Assembly (NCBI RefSeq): GCF_001742745.1
Contig: NZ_MJAK01000008.1
Span: 62,086-126,085 of the forward strand
Direction of reading: 5' to 3'
Length of the DNA: 64,000 nt
Source: Curtobacterium sp. ER1/6
GTDB lineage: Bacteria; Actinomycetota; Actinomycetes; Actinomycetales; Microbacteriaceae
Shown one piece after another: positions 15,772 to 24,361 of this stretch. Position 1 is the first letter of the stretch. Every line of letters starts with the position of its first letter. The translations under genes were made by a program, and so were the position numbers. Under the pieces are notes generated by a model. That model saw only the letters and a program-made list of their open reading frames with translations, made no database searches and was not told the origin of the DNA.

Positions 15772-16871
15772 TCACCAGCGAGTGGCTCTACTGGCTCATC
15801 GGCGCGTTCTTCGTCGTCGTCGCCGTGCTCATCGCGAGCGACACCGGGCACGCCAAGCGGATCGGCAACGCGGCGTTCTGGGGCATCCTCGGCATCTCGT
15901 TCCCCGTCGGCACGTTCGTCGTCTCGGGCGCCGTGCCGGCCTGGGTGCTCGGGATCGCGGTGCTCGTCATGGTGGCGCTGGCCGGCGCAGGGCTCACGGG
16001 CACCACGAGTCGGACCCGCGTGGCAGCCGTCCCCGGTGCCGGCACCGGCGCCCCGACCGGTCCGGCGGACCCGACCGGGGTGGTCGACCGGGTGTCCGGT
16101 GCAGCGGTCGCCACGGGTGCACGCGGCCGAGGCGCCACGAGTGTCCTGGCCACGACGAGCGCCGAGGAGCGTGCGGCGTCGGCCCGACGCTTCGGGAACC
16201 GGCTGTTCGTGCCGGCACTCGTCGTCCCGGTCGTCGCGGTCCTGGTCGCCACGCTCGGGCCCCTCGTGCGGATCGGCGGACGACCGCTCCTCGCCGAGGG
16301 CAGCGCCACGCTGACGGGGCTCGGCCTCGGCTCGGTGCTCGCCGTCGTGGTCGCCGTCCTCGTCCTCCGTCCGCCGAGCGTCGCCACCCCGGTGCGCGAG
16401 GGCGGTCGGCTCCTGCAGGCCATCGGGTGGGCGGCGCTCCTGCCGCAGATGCTCTCCACGCTCGGCATCGTCTTCACCCAGGCCGGTGTCGGCGCTGCGG
16501 TCGGCACGATCACGAAGGCCGTGCTGCCGGACGGGTCACTGCTCGCCGCCGTGGTGCTGTACTGCGTCGGCACCGCGGTGTTCACCGTGATCATGGGCAA
16601 CGCGTTCGCGGCGTTCCCCATCATGACCGCCGCGATCGGGTGGCCCGTGCTCGTGCAGCAGTTCGACGGCAACCCGGCGGCGATCTTCGCCATCGGCATG
16701 CTCGCCGGCTTCTGCGGCACGCTCGTCACCCCGATGGCGGCCAACTTCAACCTCGTACCGGCGGCGCTCCTCGAGATGCGGGACAAGTACGGGCCCATCA
16801 AGGCACAGCTGCCGACCGCCGTCGTCCTGCTCGCCGTCAACACCGGGATCATGTACCTTGTCGCCTTCTGA
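15768..16871 (+). CDS. DUF979 membrane protein of the 5-oxoproline locus
   Basis: 367 residues from GTG 15768, overlapping the DUF969 stop. About ten hydrophobic segments are split by a low-complexity Gly/Ala/Thr loop (~residues 85-130). Conserved blocks are MGNAFAAFPIMTAAIGWP, GMLAGFCGTLVTPMAANFNLVPAALLEM and a terminal NTGIMYLVAF. It is the invariant partner of DUF969, probably the larger half of a transporter. Transport substrate is inferred only from the pxp neighbours. Confidence 0.85.
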   Translation: MITSEWLYWLIGAFFVVVAVLIASDTGHAKRIGNAAFWGILGISFPVGTFVVSGAVPAWVLGIAVLVMVALAGAGLTGTTSRTRVAAVPGAGTGAPTGPADPTGVVDRVSGAAVATGARGRGATSVLATTSAEERAASARRFGNRLFVPALVVPVVAVLVATLGPLVRIGGRPLLAEGSATLTGLGLGSVLAVVVAVLVLRPPSVATPVREGGRLLQAIGWAALLPQMLSTLGIVFTQAGVGAAVGTITKAVLPDGSLLAAVVLYCVGTAVFTVIMGNAFAAFPIMTAAIGWPVLVQQFDGNPAAIFAIGMLAGFCGTLVTPMAANFNLVPAALLEMRDKYGPIKAQLPTAVVLLAVNTGIMYLVAF

Positions 16872-17925
16872 GAACCACCGCCCCGACCTCGACCGCCCCG
16901 ACCTCCTCCGGGCGGCCTGGGCCGGACGGTTCGCGGCCGTCGCCCTCGACAACACCACCCGCGAGTACCCGTACGCCGCGCACCACGCGACGTCCGGACC
17001 GGACGACCGGGCGCTGCCGGTGGAACTCCACCCGGCGTTCGCCACGTCGTACGACTGGCACTCGTCCGTGCACATGCACTGGCTGGCGGCACGACTGCTC
17101 GCCCACGGTCTGCCGACGGAGCAGCAGGCGGCGCTGACCGCCGTCCTGCAGGACCACCTGCGCGCCGACCACCTGGCGACGGAGGCGGCGTACCTGCGCG
17201 CTGCCCCGCACTTCGAGCGGCCGTACGGCTGGGCCTGGTTGCTCCGGCTCGCCGCCGAGGTCACCGTGTCCGAGGTGCCCGAGGTGCGGGCGCTCGCCCC
17301 GGGGTTCGTCCCGGTCGTCGACACGATCGCGGACCTCGTCACCGACTGGACCGCCTCGGCCGCCCACCCGGTGCGCCACGGCGTGCACAGCAACTCGGCG
17401 TTCGGTCTGCTGCTCGTGCACGACGCCGCGCGGGTGCTCGACCGCCCGGAGCTCGTCGCGACCGTCGGGCGCACGGCGCGCACGTGGTTCGGTGGCGACG
17501 CCGGCTGGCCGTTCGCGTGGGAGCGGAGCGGGCACGACTTCTTGTCCGCCGGGCTCGCCGAGGCGGACCTGATGGCCGCCGTCCTGTCGCCGGAGGAGTA
17601 CCGCGCCTGGGCTCCCGACTTCCTCGCCACGGTCGACGCCGGTGCCCAGGTGCTCCGACCGACCGTCGTCTGTGACCCCTCGGACGCGCAGCAGGTGCAC
17701 CTGTACGGCCTGGACCTGTCGCGTGCCGGGAGCGCGGTGCGCATCGTCGCCGCACTGCGGACCGACGGTGACGACGTCCCGGTCGCCGGGTTGCTCGACG
17801 CGGCGGTCGACGAGCTGCTGTCCTCCGGACTCGAGGCAGCAGTCGGCGAGGAGTACTACTCGACGCACTGGCTCGCCAGCTTCGCGTGGGACGCCATGGA
17901 GGCGCGGGAGGGCGCCGCGCGCTGA
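16858..17925 (+). CDS. DUF2891 family protein
   Basis: 355 residues from TTG 16858, overlapping DUF979 by 14 bases; the start fits the family N-terminus (LLRAAWAGRFAAVALDNTTREYPY). Conserved histidine and tryptophan-rich blocks include HPAFATSYDWHSSVHMHWLAARLL, FERPYGWAWLLRL, HPVRHGVHSNSAFGLLL and EYYSTHWLASFAWDAM. There is no signal peptide. These look like an all-helical toroid fold with a possible active site, but no reaction is known. Its place in the pxp locus suggests a hydrolase or epimerase step feeding 5-oxoproline metabolism; this is inference. Confidence 0.85.
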   Translation: MSPSENHRPDLDRPDLLRAAWAGRFAAVALDNTTREYPYAAHHATSGPDDRALPVELHPAFATSYDWHSSVHMHWLAARLLAHGLPTEQQAALTAVLQDHLRADHLATEAAYLRAAPHFERPYGWAWLLRLAAEVTVSEVPEVRALAPGFVPVVDTIADLVTDWTASAAHPVRHGVHSNSAFGLLLVHDAARVLDRPELVATVGRTARTWFGGDAGWPFAWERSGHDFLSAGLAEADLMAAVLSPEEYRAWAPDFLATVDAGAQVLRPTVVCDPSDAQQVHLYGLDLSRAGSAVRIVAALRTDGDDVPVAGLLDAAVDELLSSGLEAAVGEEYYSTHWLASFAWDAMEAREGAAR

Positions 17926-17998
17926 CCCGTCGACCCGTGTGCGTGCGACGGGCGTGCCCGTACCCACGGGCCGTGCGCCGCCGGCGGGTACGACGCCG

Positions 17999-18883
17999 TC
18001 AGCCGACCAGCCGGAAGCGCAGCGGGTCACCGGGGCGCAGCTGCGCCGCGCGGTCGACCGACGCCGCCGTCAGGACCGCGACGACCGGGTAGCCGCCGGT
18101 GACCGGGTGATCGGCGAGGAACAGCACCGGGTGCCCCTCCGGCGGTACCTGCAGCGATCCGGTCTCGACGCCCTCGCTCGGCAGCTCGCCGTCGAGCCGG
18201 CGGACGAGTGCCTCGGGTGCCGTGGTGCGGACCCCGACCCGGTCGCTGTCCGGTCGGGTGGTCCACGTCTGCGCGGTCAGGGTCCGCCGCCAGTCCGGGC
18301 GGAACCAGTCGTCGCGCGGACCGGTGACCACGTCGAGCACGACCGGCGTGCAGGCCGGCGGGGCCGCGGGCGGCGCGACGGCGTCGACGAGCGGCCACCC
18401 GTCCGCGTCCGCACCCACCGGCAGGACGTCGTCGGGCCGGACCGGCGCAGGACCGAGTCTCGCGAGCGAGTCCCACGACCGGCTCCCGAGGACGGGCTCG
18501 ACGGCGAGCCCCCCGCGCACGGCGAGGTACGTGCGGAGGCCCGACACGGCCAGGCCGACCCGGAGCACGTCACCGGGACCGAGGAGCAGGACCTCGCGGG
18601 TCGCGGCGCCGTGGACCCGGCCGTCGGCCCGCTCGACGGTGACCGGACCGGGTGCGCCGGTCAGGGCGGCGACCACGTGTCCGTCCGCGCGGAGCGTGAC
18701 GGAGCCGAGCAGGGCCTCCAGGACGGCCGCGGAGGGACGGTTGCCGACCATGCGGTTGGCGAGGGCCGCGGCCCCGCGGTCGGCGGCACCGGCCGCGCCG
18801 AGGCCGGCCTCGCTGAACCCGGGGCGTCCGAGGTCCTGTGTGCTCGCCGCGAAGCCGACCTCGAGCACCGTGAGCGCGGTCAC
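17999..18883 (-). CDS. pxpC: 5-oxoprolinase subunit PxpC
   Basis: 294 residues from GTG 18883 (GTGA overlap with pxpB). The family, once called biotin-dependent carboxyltransferase or KipA-like, forms with PxpA and PxpB an ATP-dependent enzyme that opens 5-oxoproline to glutamate. Seen: STQDLGRPGFSEAGLGAAGAADRGA, LALRGG-type YLAVRGGLAVEPVLGSRS, and LFLADHPVTGGYPVVAVL near the end. Last gene of the minus-strand pxpABC operon, convergent with DUF2891. Confidence 0.93.
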   Translation of the reverse strand: MTALTVLEVGFAASTQDLGRPGFSEAGLGAAGAADRGAAALANRMVGNRPSAAVLEALLGSVTLRADGHVVAALTGAPGPVTVERADGRVHGAATREVLLLGPGDVLRVGLAVSGLRTYLAVRGGLAVEPVLGSRSWDSLARLGPAPVRPDDVLPVGADADGWPLVDAVAPPAAPPACTPVVLDVVTGPRDDWFRPDWRRTLTAQTWTTRPDSDRVGVRTTAPEALVRRLDGELPSEGVETGSLQVPPEGHPVLFLADHPVTGGYPVVAVLTAASVDRAAQLRPGDPLRFRLVG

Positions 18884-19533
18884 GGTGCCACCGCGACGTA
18901 GCGCAGGCGCGTCCCCGCCGGGGCCAGCGCCGGCGGGTCGCGGTCGAGCGACCACATCGCGACGTCGGTCCGGCCGACGAGCTGCCAGCCGCCCGGCGAA
19001 CTCCGCGGGTAGACGGCACTGAACTCGCCCGCCAGGGCGACCGAGCCGGCCGGTACCGAGGTCCGGGCGGTGCTCCGCCGCGGGACCCCGAGCGAGGGCT
19101 CCGTACCCGTGCAGTAGCTGAAGCCGGGGGCGAACCCGCAGAAGGCACTCGTCCACACCTGCCCCGTGTGCCACTCGACGAGGGCGTCGCGGGACATGCC
19201 GACCGTCGCGGCGAGCTCGTCGAGGTCCTCGCCGTCGTACCGGACCGGCACGACCAGGGTGACGTCGTCCGTGCCCGGGGCCGGTGGCACCGGGACGACC
19301 CGGTCGAGCGCACTCCGCAGTCGTGCGGGGTCGGTCCGTGCCGGGTCGAAGCGGAGGAGGAGGGTCCGTGCGCCCGAGACGACCTCGTGCACGCCGGGCA
19401 GGACGCCCTCGAGGTCCGGTCCGAGCCCGCCGCGGAACGCCACGACCTGCTCGAGGGACGCGAAGGTGACGAGGACCGCGCTGCGCCCGGCGGCCCTGAC
19501 GTCGGGTGCGTGCGCGGAGCCGGGCTCGGTCAC
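18880..19533 (-). CDS. pxpB: 5-oxoprolinase subunit PxpB
   Basis: 217 residues from GTG 19533 (GTGA overlap with pxpA). The KipI-like family is recognised by VPVRYDGEDLDELAATVGM, FCGFAPGFSYCTG, and VPAGSVALAGEFSAVYPRSSPGGWQLVGRT. It supplies, with PxpC, the activated-substrate steps of ATP-dependent 5-oxoproline cleavage. A longer frame upstream overlaps pxpA and is not used. Confidence 0.93.
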   Translation of the reverse strand: MTEPGSAHAPDVRAAGRSAVLVTFASLEQVVAFRGGLGPDLEGVLPGVHEVVSGARTLLLRFDPARTDPARLRSALDRVVPVPPAPGTDDVTLVVPVRYDGEDLDELAATVGMSRDALVEWHTGQVWTSAFCGFAPGFSYCTGTEPSLGVPRRSTARTSVPAGSVALAGEFSAVYPRSSPGGWQLVGRTDVAMWSLDRDPPALAPAGTRLRYVAVAP

Positions 19534-20315
19534 GGTGTCGTCGCTCCGGCGGCGGAGGGCGCGAACGGCGAGAGGGCGACGCCCTCGGCCGTCAGGAGCG
19601 TGCGGATCGCCCGGGCCATGGCGACGGCACCGGGGGAGTCCCCGTGCACGCACACCGACTCGGCGTCGACCCGGACCTCGGACCCGTCGACGGCGGTCGC
19701 GGTGCCGTCGGTCACCATCCGCAGCACGCGTGCGGCAACCTCGTCCGGGTCGTGCAGCACCGCGCCGGGACGGCTGCGCGCCACGAGCGAGCCGTCGGGT
19801 TCGTAGGCGCGGTCGGCGAACGCCTCGGCGACCGCGCGCAGGCCGTGCCGGGCGGCCGCCGCGAGGAGCTCGGACCCGGGGAGCGCGAGGACGGCGAGCG
19901 ACGGGTCGACGTCGGCCACGGCGCGGACGACGGCCTCTGCCTGGACCGGGTCCGCGCACGCCGTGTTGTAGAGCGCCCCGTGGGGCTTGACGTAGGTGAC
20001 GCGGCCGCCGGCCACCGTCGCCGCGGCCGCCATCGCGCCGAGCTGGTGCACGACGTCGGCGTGGAGCTCGTCCGTGGACACGTGCACCGGCCGTCGACCG
20101 AACCCGACCAGGTCGCGGTACCCGACGTGGGCACCGACGGCGACACCGCCTGCGACGGCGGCCCGGGCGGTGGCGAGCATGATCGTCGGGTCGCCGGCGT
20201 GCGCACCGCAGGCGATGTTCGCGCTCGTCACGAGGTCGAGCACCGCCCGGTCGTCACCGGCGGTCCAGGCGCCGTAGCCCTCGCCGAGGTCGCTGTTGAG
20301 GTCGATCGTCGTCAC
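19530..20315 (-). CDS. pxpA: 5-oxoprolinase subunit PxpA (LamB/YcsF family)
   Basis: 261 residues. The N-terminus IDLNSDLGEGYGAW and the blocks TSANIACGAHAGDP, GAHVGYRDLVGFGRR, VKPHGALYN and VHGDSPGAVAMA are those of PxpA. The family binds phosphorylated 5-oxoproline and completes its opening to glutamate. First gene of the pxpABC operon; the TTGTTCAACAA operator is 25-35 bases upstream, so the adjacent GntR protein should control it. Confidence 0.95.
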   Translation of the reverse strand: MTTIDLNSDLGEGYGAWTAGDDRAVLDLVTSANIACGAHAGDPTIMLATARAAVAGGVAVGAHVGYRDLVGFGRRPVHVSTDELHADVVHQLGAMAAAATVAGGRVTYVKPHGALYNTACADPVQAEAVVRAVADVDPSLAVLALPGSELLAAAARHGLRAVAEAFADRAYEPDGSLVARSRPGAVLHDPDEVAARVLRMVTDGTATAVDGSEVRVDAESVCVHGDSPGAVAMARAIRTLLTAEGVALSPFAPSAAGATTP

Positions 20316-20338
20316 GGGCGCTCCTGCGTCGTCGGGTG

Positions 20339-20351
20339 GTTGTTCAACAAT
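20339..20351. promoter_or_regulatory. Second putative GntR operator (TTGTTCAACAA)
   Basis: An 11-nt perfect palindrome (20340-20350) matching the core of the site at 15038-15050 except for the central base. It lies just upstream of pxpA, in its promoter region. Finding the same site at both outer promoters of the locus supports one regulator for both operons. Confidence 0.75.
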
Positions 20352-20386
20352 CTACCGAGCGCCCGAGACGGTGTCACCCCGTCGGG

Positions 20387-20692
20387 TCAGCCGAGGTCGA
20401 GCGTGCGGCCGAACGTCCTGGTGACGGGCGGGCCGGCGAGCACCGCGGCGAGGGCGTTCGCCGCGCCCTCGGGGGTCGCACGCCAGGCGACGTACGCGTC
20501 GTGGTCGCCGGCCGTCGTCCACCGTTCGAGCACCACGGCACGGTGCTCGTCGGCGTCGTCGACGAGCACCTCGAGCGACTCGTTGCCGGGGAAGCCGGCC
20601 GTCTGCGCGAGGGTCTCGCGGACCGCCGCGTCGATGGCGTCCTGGTCGACGTCGTCGCGGAACTGGACCTCGAGGAAGACCGTCTGGGTCAC
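20387..20692 (-). CDS. Antibiotic-biosynthesis-monooxygenase-like (ABM) protein
   Basis: 101 residues from GTG 20692. A small ferredoxin-like fold is suggested by the pattern VFLEVQF at the start, GNESLEVLVDDADEHRAVVLERW in the middle, and AYVAWRATPEG. Such proteins act as dimers that oxidise quinols or anthrone-like aromatics without cofactor, though many have unknown roles. It sits alone between pxpA and a sugar operon, divergent from the latter. Confidence 0.72.
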   Translation of the reverse strand: MTQTVFLEVQFRDDVDQDAIDAAVRETLAQTAGFPGNESLEVLVDDADEHRAVVLERWTTAGDHDAYVAWRATPEGAANALAAVLAGPPVTRTFGRTLDLG

Positions 20693-20806
20693 GGGTGCAC
20701 CTTTCGTCTGCGGCGGCCGCACCTCGGCCACCCGTCGAGCCAACCGCCGGGCACCCGTCCGTGTTCCGAGCCGCTCCCGCCGCCCTCGTCCGAGACCGGT
20801 GCGACA

Positions 20807-20829
20807 AAAAGCTTCCGAAGGAAGGTTTT
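20807..20829. promoter_or_regulatory. Inverted repeat upstream of the sugar operon
   Basis: AAAAGCTTCC and GGAAGGTTTT flank a GAA centre, with one mismatch. This AT-richer patch stands out in GC-rich surroundings. It overlaps the probable promoter of the MFS gene (TACCGT at 20836-20841 as a weak -10), so it is a candidate operator or activator site. Confidence 0.5.
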
Positions 20830-20848
20830 GCGTGCTACCGTCCTCTTC

Positions 20849-20865
20849 ACCTAGCACCGCTAGGT
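20849..20865. promoter_or_regulatory. Perfect palindrome ACCTAGC-acc-GCTAGGT
   Basis: A 17-nt site with 7-bp arms between the likely promoter and the MFS start at 20906. The position suits a repressor operator for the sugar operon. No regulator gene is adjacent, so the protein would be encoded elsewhere. Confidence 0.62.
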
Positions 20866-20905
20866 ATTCAGAGGGCCCCCGCCCCCGATGACTCGAGGAG
20901 GAGTC

Positions 20906-22273
20906 ATGTCGACACCGACGTCGAAGGAAGAACCGCAGTCCGGTCTCGCCGGTACCGCGAACCCGCCGGTCACGGCCGCCGCCGGAGCGACGAGCTCCGA
21001 CCCCGCCGCCGCATCGCGTGCGTTCTCGGTCGAGGGCCTCACCCAGTCGGTCAGCACCATGCGCGTCGGTGCCGGCTACCTGTGGGCGCTCAGCCTCGCC
21101 CAGTTCGGCCTGTTCGCCGCACTGCTCACCCCGGTCTTCGTGAGCATGTCGATCAAGGCGACGCAGCTCAACCCGGACAGCCCCGAGACGATCGTCGGCT
21201 CGGTCCTGCCGTTCGGCGCCCTCGGCGCACTGCTCGCGAACCCCCTCGCCGGGGCGCTCTCCGACCGCACCCGCACCCGCTGGGGCCGCCGCCGGCCCTG
21301 GATGGTCGCCGGCGTCGTCGTCTTCGTCGTCGCCCTCGCCTGGCTGGCGTTCTCGCCGGACGTCCTGCAGCTCACGCTCGCGTGGGTCCTCGCCCAGGTC
21401 GCCGCGAACGCGGTCCTCGCGACGCTGACGGCGAGCTTCGCCGACAACGTGCCCGAGTTCCAGCGCGGCAAGGCGTCGAGCGTCATCGCCCTCGCGCAGA
21501 ACACCGCCATCCTCGCCGGCCTCTACCTGGCCGTGTACCTGGTCGGGAACCTGCCGGTCCTCTTCATCGCCCCGGGCGTCCTGGCGATCGTCGTGATCCT
21601 GGTCTACGCGTTCGTCGCCCGCGACGACCTGCCGTCGACCACCAAGCCCTTCAACTGGCTCACCCTCATCGCCTCGTTCTGGACGAACCCGATCAAGAAC
21701 CCCGACTTCGGGCTCGCCTGGTGGGGCCGCTTCCTCATCACCTTCGGCACGTTCATGTTCACGACGTACCGACTCCTCTACATGCAGGAGCACCTGGGCA
21801 TCGAGAGCCTGCAGGAGGCAACGGCGACCGTCGCGTTCGGTGTGCTGCTGTACACGGTCGCCCTGCTCGTCAGCGCCGCCGTCTCCGGCTGGGTCTCGGA
21901 CCGCGTGCGCCGCCGCAAGGTGTTCGTCTGGGGCTCGACGGCCCTCACCGCGGTCGGCCTCGTGATCCTCGCCCACATCGACACCGTCGGCGGGTTCTAC
22001 TTCGCCGAGATCGTCCTCGGGTTCGCGTACGGCATCTACGCCGCCATCGACACCGCGCTCGTCGTCGACGTGCTGCCCGACCCGGAGCGTCCCGGCAAGG
22101 ACCTCGGCGTCATCAACATCGCGAACGCCCTGCCGCAGTCGCTCGCCCCGGCGGTCGGCCTGTTCCTGCTCGGCATCGGCGGCGGCCAGAACTACACCCT
22201 CATGCTCTGGGGTGCCGGCGTCGCCGTGCTCCTCGGTGCGCTCGTCATCCTCCCGATCAAGAAGGTCCGGTGA
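20906..22273 (+). CDS. MFS sugar transporter (GPH/SLC45-like)
   Basis: 455 residues from ATG 20906, chosen because GAGGAGGAG lies just upstream; an ATG at 20888 has no such site. About twelve membrane segments follow a low-complexity N-terminal tail of ~45 residues. The RTRTRWGRRRPWMVAG loop between helices 2 and 3 is typical of sugar-type MFS carriers. The stop overlaps the start of the isomerase gene (GTGA), so uptake and breakdown of one sugar are coupled. The sugar is not identified. Confidence 0.9.
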   Translation: MSTPTSKEEPQSGLAGTANPPVTAAAGATSSDPAAASRAFSVEGLTQSVSTMRVGAGYLWALSLAQFGLFAALLTPVFVSMSIKATQLNPDSPETIVGSVLPFGALGALLANPLAGALSDRTRTRWGRRRPWMVAGVVVFVVALAWLAFSPDVLQLTLAWVLAQVAANAVLATLTASFADNVPEFQRGKASSVIALAQNTAILAGLYLAVYLVGNLPVLFIAPGVLAIVVILVYAFVARDDLPSTTKPFNWLTLIASFWTNPIKNPDFGLAWWGRFLITFGTFMFTTYRLLYMQEHLGIESLQEATATVAFGVLLYTVALLVSAAVSGWVSDRVRRRKVFVWGSTALTAVGLVILAHIDTVGGFYFAEIVLGFAYGIYAAIDTALVVDVLPDPERPGKDLGVINIANALPQSLAPAVGLFLLGIGGGQNYTLMLWGAGVAVLLGALVILPIKKVR

Positions 22274-23112
22274 CCCCCGTGCGCCCCACCGTCTCCCTGC
22301 AGCTCTACACGGTCAACGCCGCGCTGGAGCCCGACCTCGACGCCGGCGTCGCCCGGCTCGCCGCGATCGGCTTCGACACCGTCGAGGCGTTCGCCTTCGT
22401 CGACCGGGCCCCGCAGCTGAAGCAGGCCTTCGACGCGCACGGCATCAGCGCGAAGACCGGTCACGCCTTCCTGGTCGAGGAGTCCGTCCCGCTGCCGGAC
22501 GGCACCGTGATGACCGCGCCGTCGCACGCCGACACCTTCGCCGCGGCGCAGGTACTCGGCATCGAGATCGTCATCGACCCGTTCGTCGGACCCGCCGCCT
22601 GGACCACCCGTGAGGGCGTCGAACGCGTCGCCGCTCGCCTGAACGCCGCTGCGGAGGAAGCCGCCGCCCACGGCATGCGCGTCGGCTACCACAACCACGA
22701 CCACGAGCTCCGCCCGCACATCGACGGCAAGCCCGCGCTGCAGGTGCTCGCCGAGCTGCTCGACCCCCGCGTCGTGCTCGAGCTCGACCTGTACTGGGCG
22801 ACCGCCGCCGGCATCGACGTGGTCGCGTTCGTCCAGGAGCTCGGGGACCGCATCGTCGCCGTGCACGTCAAGGACGGCCCGATGCGCGACGGCATCTCCA
22901 CCGCGCAGGTGCCGGCCGACCAGACCCCGGCCGGCCAGGGTGACGTCCGCCTGGCCGAGGCGCTCGCCGCGGCCCCGGCCCTCGAGTACGCCGTCATCGA
23001 GTTCGACGGCTTCGACGGCGACGTCTTCGACGGCGTCGAGCAGTCCTACCGGTGGCTGCGCGCAACCCTCGCCGGGTCGGACGAGACGGCCGCGACCGAG
23101 GTGTCCGCATGA
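22270..23112 (+). CDS. Sugar phosphate isomerase/epimerase (AP-endonuclease 2-type barrel)
   Basis: 280 residues from GTG 22270 (GTGA overlap). TIM-barrel metal sites are visible: SLQLYTVN at the start, GYHNHDHEL, LELDLYWATAAGID, VAVHVKDGP and AVIEFD at the end. Such enzymes use a divalent metal to isomerise or epimerise sugars or inosose-type cyclitols. It is sandwiched between the transporter and an NAD-dependent oxidoreductase, a common arrangement for catabolism of unusual sugars or inositols. Confidence 0.9.
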   Translation: MTPVRPTVSLQLYTVNAALEPDLDAGVARLAAIGFDTVEAFAFVDRAPQLKQAFDAHGISAKTGHAFLVEESVPLPDGTVMTAPSHADTFAAAQVLGIEIVIDPFVGPAAWTTREGVERVAARLNAAAEEAAAHGMRVGYHNHDHELRPHIDGKPALQVLAELLDPRVVLELDLYWATAAGIDVVAFVQELGDRIVAVHVKDGPMRDGISTAQVPADQTPAGQGDVRLAEALAAAPALEYAVIEFDGFDGDVFDGVEQSYRWLRATLAGSDETAATEVSA

Positions 23113-24266
23113 CCCGCACCGGCCGCGTCGGCGTCGGCTTCATCGGTGCCGGCATGATCAGCGAGCAGTACCTGACGAACCTCACCACGTTCCCCGACGT
23201 CGAGGTCGTCCGGATCGGCGACATCGACACGGAGCGTGCCGCAGCATCGGCCGCGAAGTGGGGCGTCGCGGCCTCCGGCACCGGTGACGAGGTCCTCACC
23301 GACCCCGACGTCGAGATCGTCGTCAACCTCACGTTGCCCGCCACCCACGTCGAGGTCTCGACGGCCGCACTCCGTGCCGGCAAGCACGTGTGGAGCGAGA
23401 AGCCGATCGGTGTCGACCGTGCCGGCGCGGCCGGCCTGGTGGCCCTCGCCGACGAACTCGGTCTCAAGCTCGGCATCGCGCCCGACACCGTGCTCGGCAC
23501 CGGCTGGCAGACCGCCAAGCGCGCGATCGAGGCCGGCGCGATCGGCACGCCCCTGACCGCCGTCACGAGCTTCCAGTGGCAGGGGCCCGACGTGTTCCAC
23601 CCGAACGCGTCCTTCCTCTACGCGAAGGGTGCCGGGCCGCTGTTCGACATGGGCCCGTACTACTTCACGGCGCTCGTGCACCTGCTCGGCCCCGTCGAGT
23701 CGGTGGTCGCGACGGGCACGAGGTCCCGCGACACCCGCCAGCTCGTGGTGGGCCCGAACGCCGGTCAGGAGTTCCCGGTCGAGGTGCCCACGCACCTCTC
23801 CGTCCTGACGTCCTTCGAGCAGGGCGGCAACGCCCAGTCGCTGCTGTCGTTCGACACCCCGCTGTTCCGGCACGGCGTCTTCGAGGTGAACGGCACCGAG
23901 GGCACCATCGTGCTCCCGGACCCGAACACCTTCGGCGGCGGGCACCCGATCCGGATCGCCCGACCGCTGGGTGCGGACGTGTCGTTCCCGTTCGAGCAGG
24001 AGTGGGAGACGCTGTCCGACGAGGAGCCCACGGTCGGCCGTGGGCTCGGCATCCTCGACATGGCGCGGTCGATCCGCGGGGGCGGCTCGCACATCGCCAC
24101 GGGCGAGGTCGGCTACCACGTGCTCGACACGATGGTCGCGGTCGAGGAGTCGGTCGAGCGCCGTGCGTTCGTGCCCGTCGAGTCGACGGTCGCGCCGATC
24201 GCGTCGCTGCCCGAGGACTTCGACCCGCTCGCCGCGACCCTGGAGGGTGCGTCCGCCGCGGTGTAG
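23109..24266 (+). CDS. Gfo/Idh/MocA family oxidoreductase
   Basis: 385 residues from ATG 23109 (ATGA overlap). The Rossmann N-terminus (GVGFIGAGMISEQYL) binds NAD(P). The EKP motif (VWSEKPIGVD) carries the catalytic lysine, and GPLFDMGPYY the substrate-side residues. It would oxidise or reduce a sugar or cyclitol in the same pathway as the two preceding genes. Last gene of the operon, followed by a palindromic terminator. Confidence 0.93.
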   Translation: MTRTGRVGVGFIGAGMISEQYLTNLTTFPDVEVVRIGDIDTERAAASAAKWGVAASGTGDEVLTDPDVEIVVNLTLPATHVEVSTAALRAGKHVWSEKPIGVDRAGAAGLVALADELGLKLGIAPDTVLGTGWQTAKRAIEAGAIGTPLTAVTSFQWQGPDVFHPNASFLYAKGAGPLFDMGPYYFTALVHLLGPVESVVATGTRSRDTRQLVVGPNAGQEFPVEVPTHLSVLTSFEQGGNAQSLLSFDTPLFRHGVFEVNGTEGTIVLPDPNTFGGGHPIRIARPLGADVSFPFEQEWETLSDEEPTVGRGLGILDMARSIRGGGSHIATGEVGYHVLDTMVAVEESVERRAFVPVESTVAPIASLPEDFDPLAATLEGASAAV

Positions 24267-24276
24267 GTGACCGGGT

Positions 24277-24324
24277 GACGGACGGGAGGCTCGGTGCCGG
24301 CTGGCACCGGGCCTCCCGTCCGTC
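24277..24324. terminator. 48-nt palindrome, GACGGGAGGC family
   Basis: Arms GACGGACGGGAGGC and complement, one G-T pair, four-base loop GGCT at 24299-24302. It lies in the 95-base gap between two convergent genes (stops at 24266 and 24362) and should stop transcription from both sides. Confidence 0.78.
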
Positions 24325-24361
24325 GTGTGGCCGGTCCCGCGCGTCCCTGCCCTGAGTCCGA

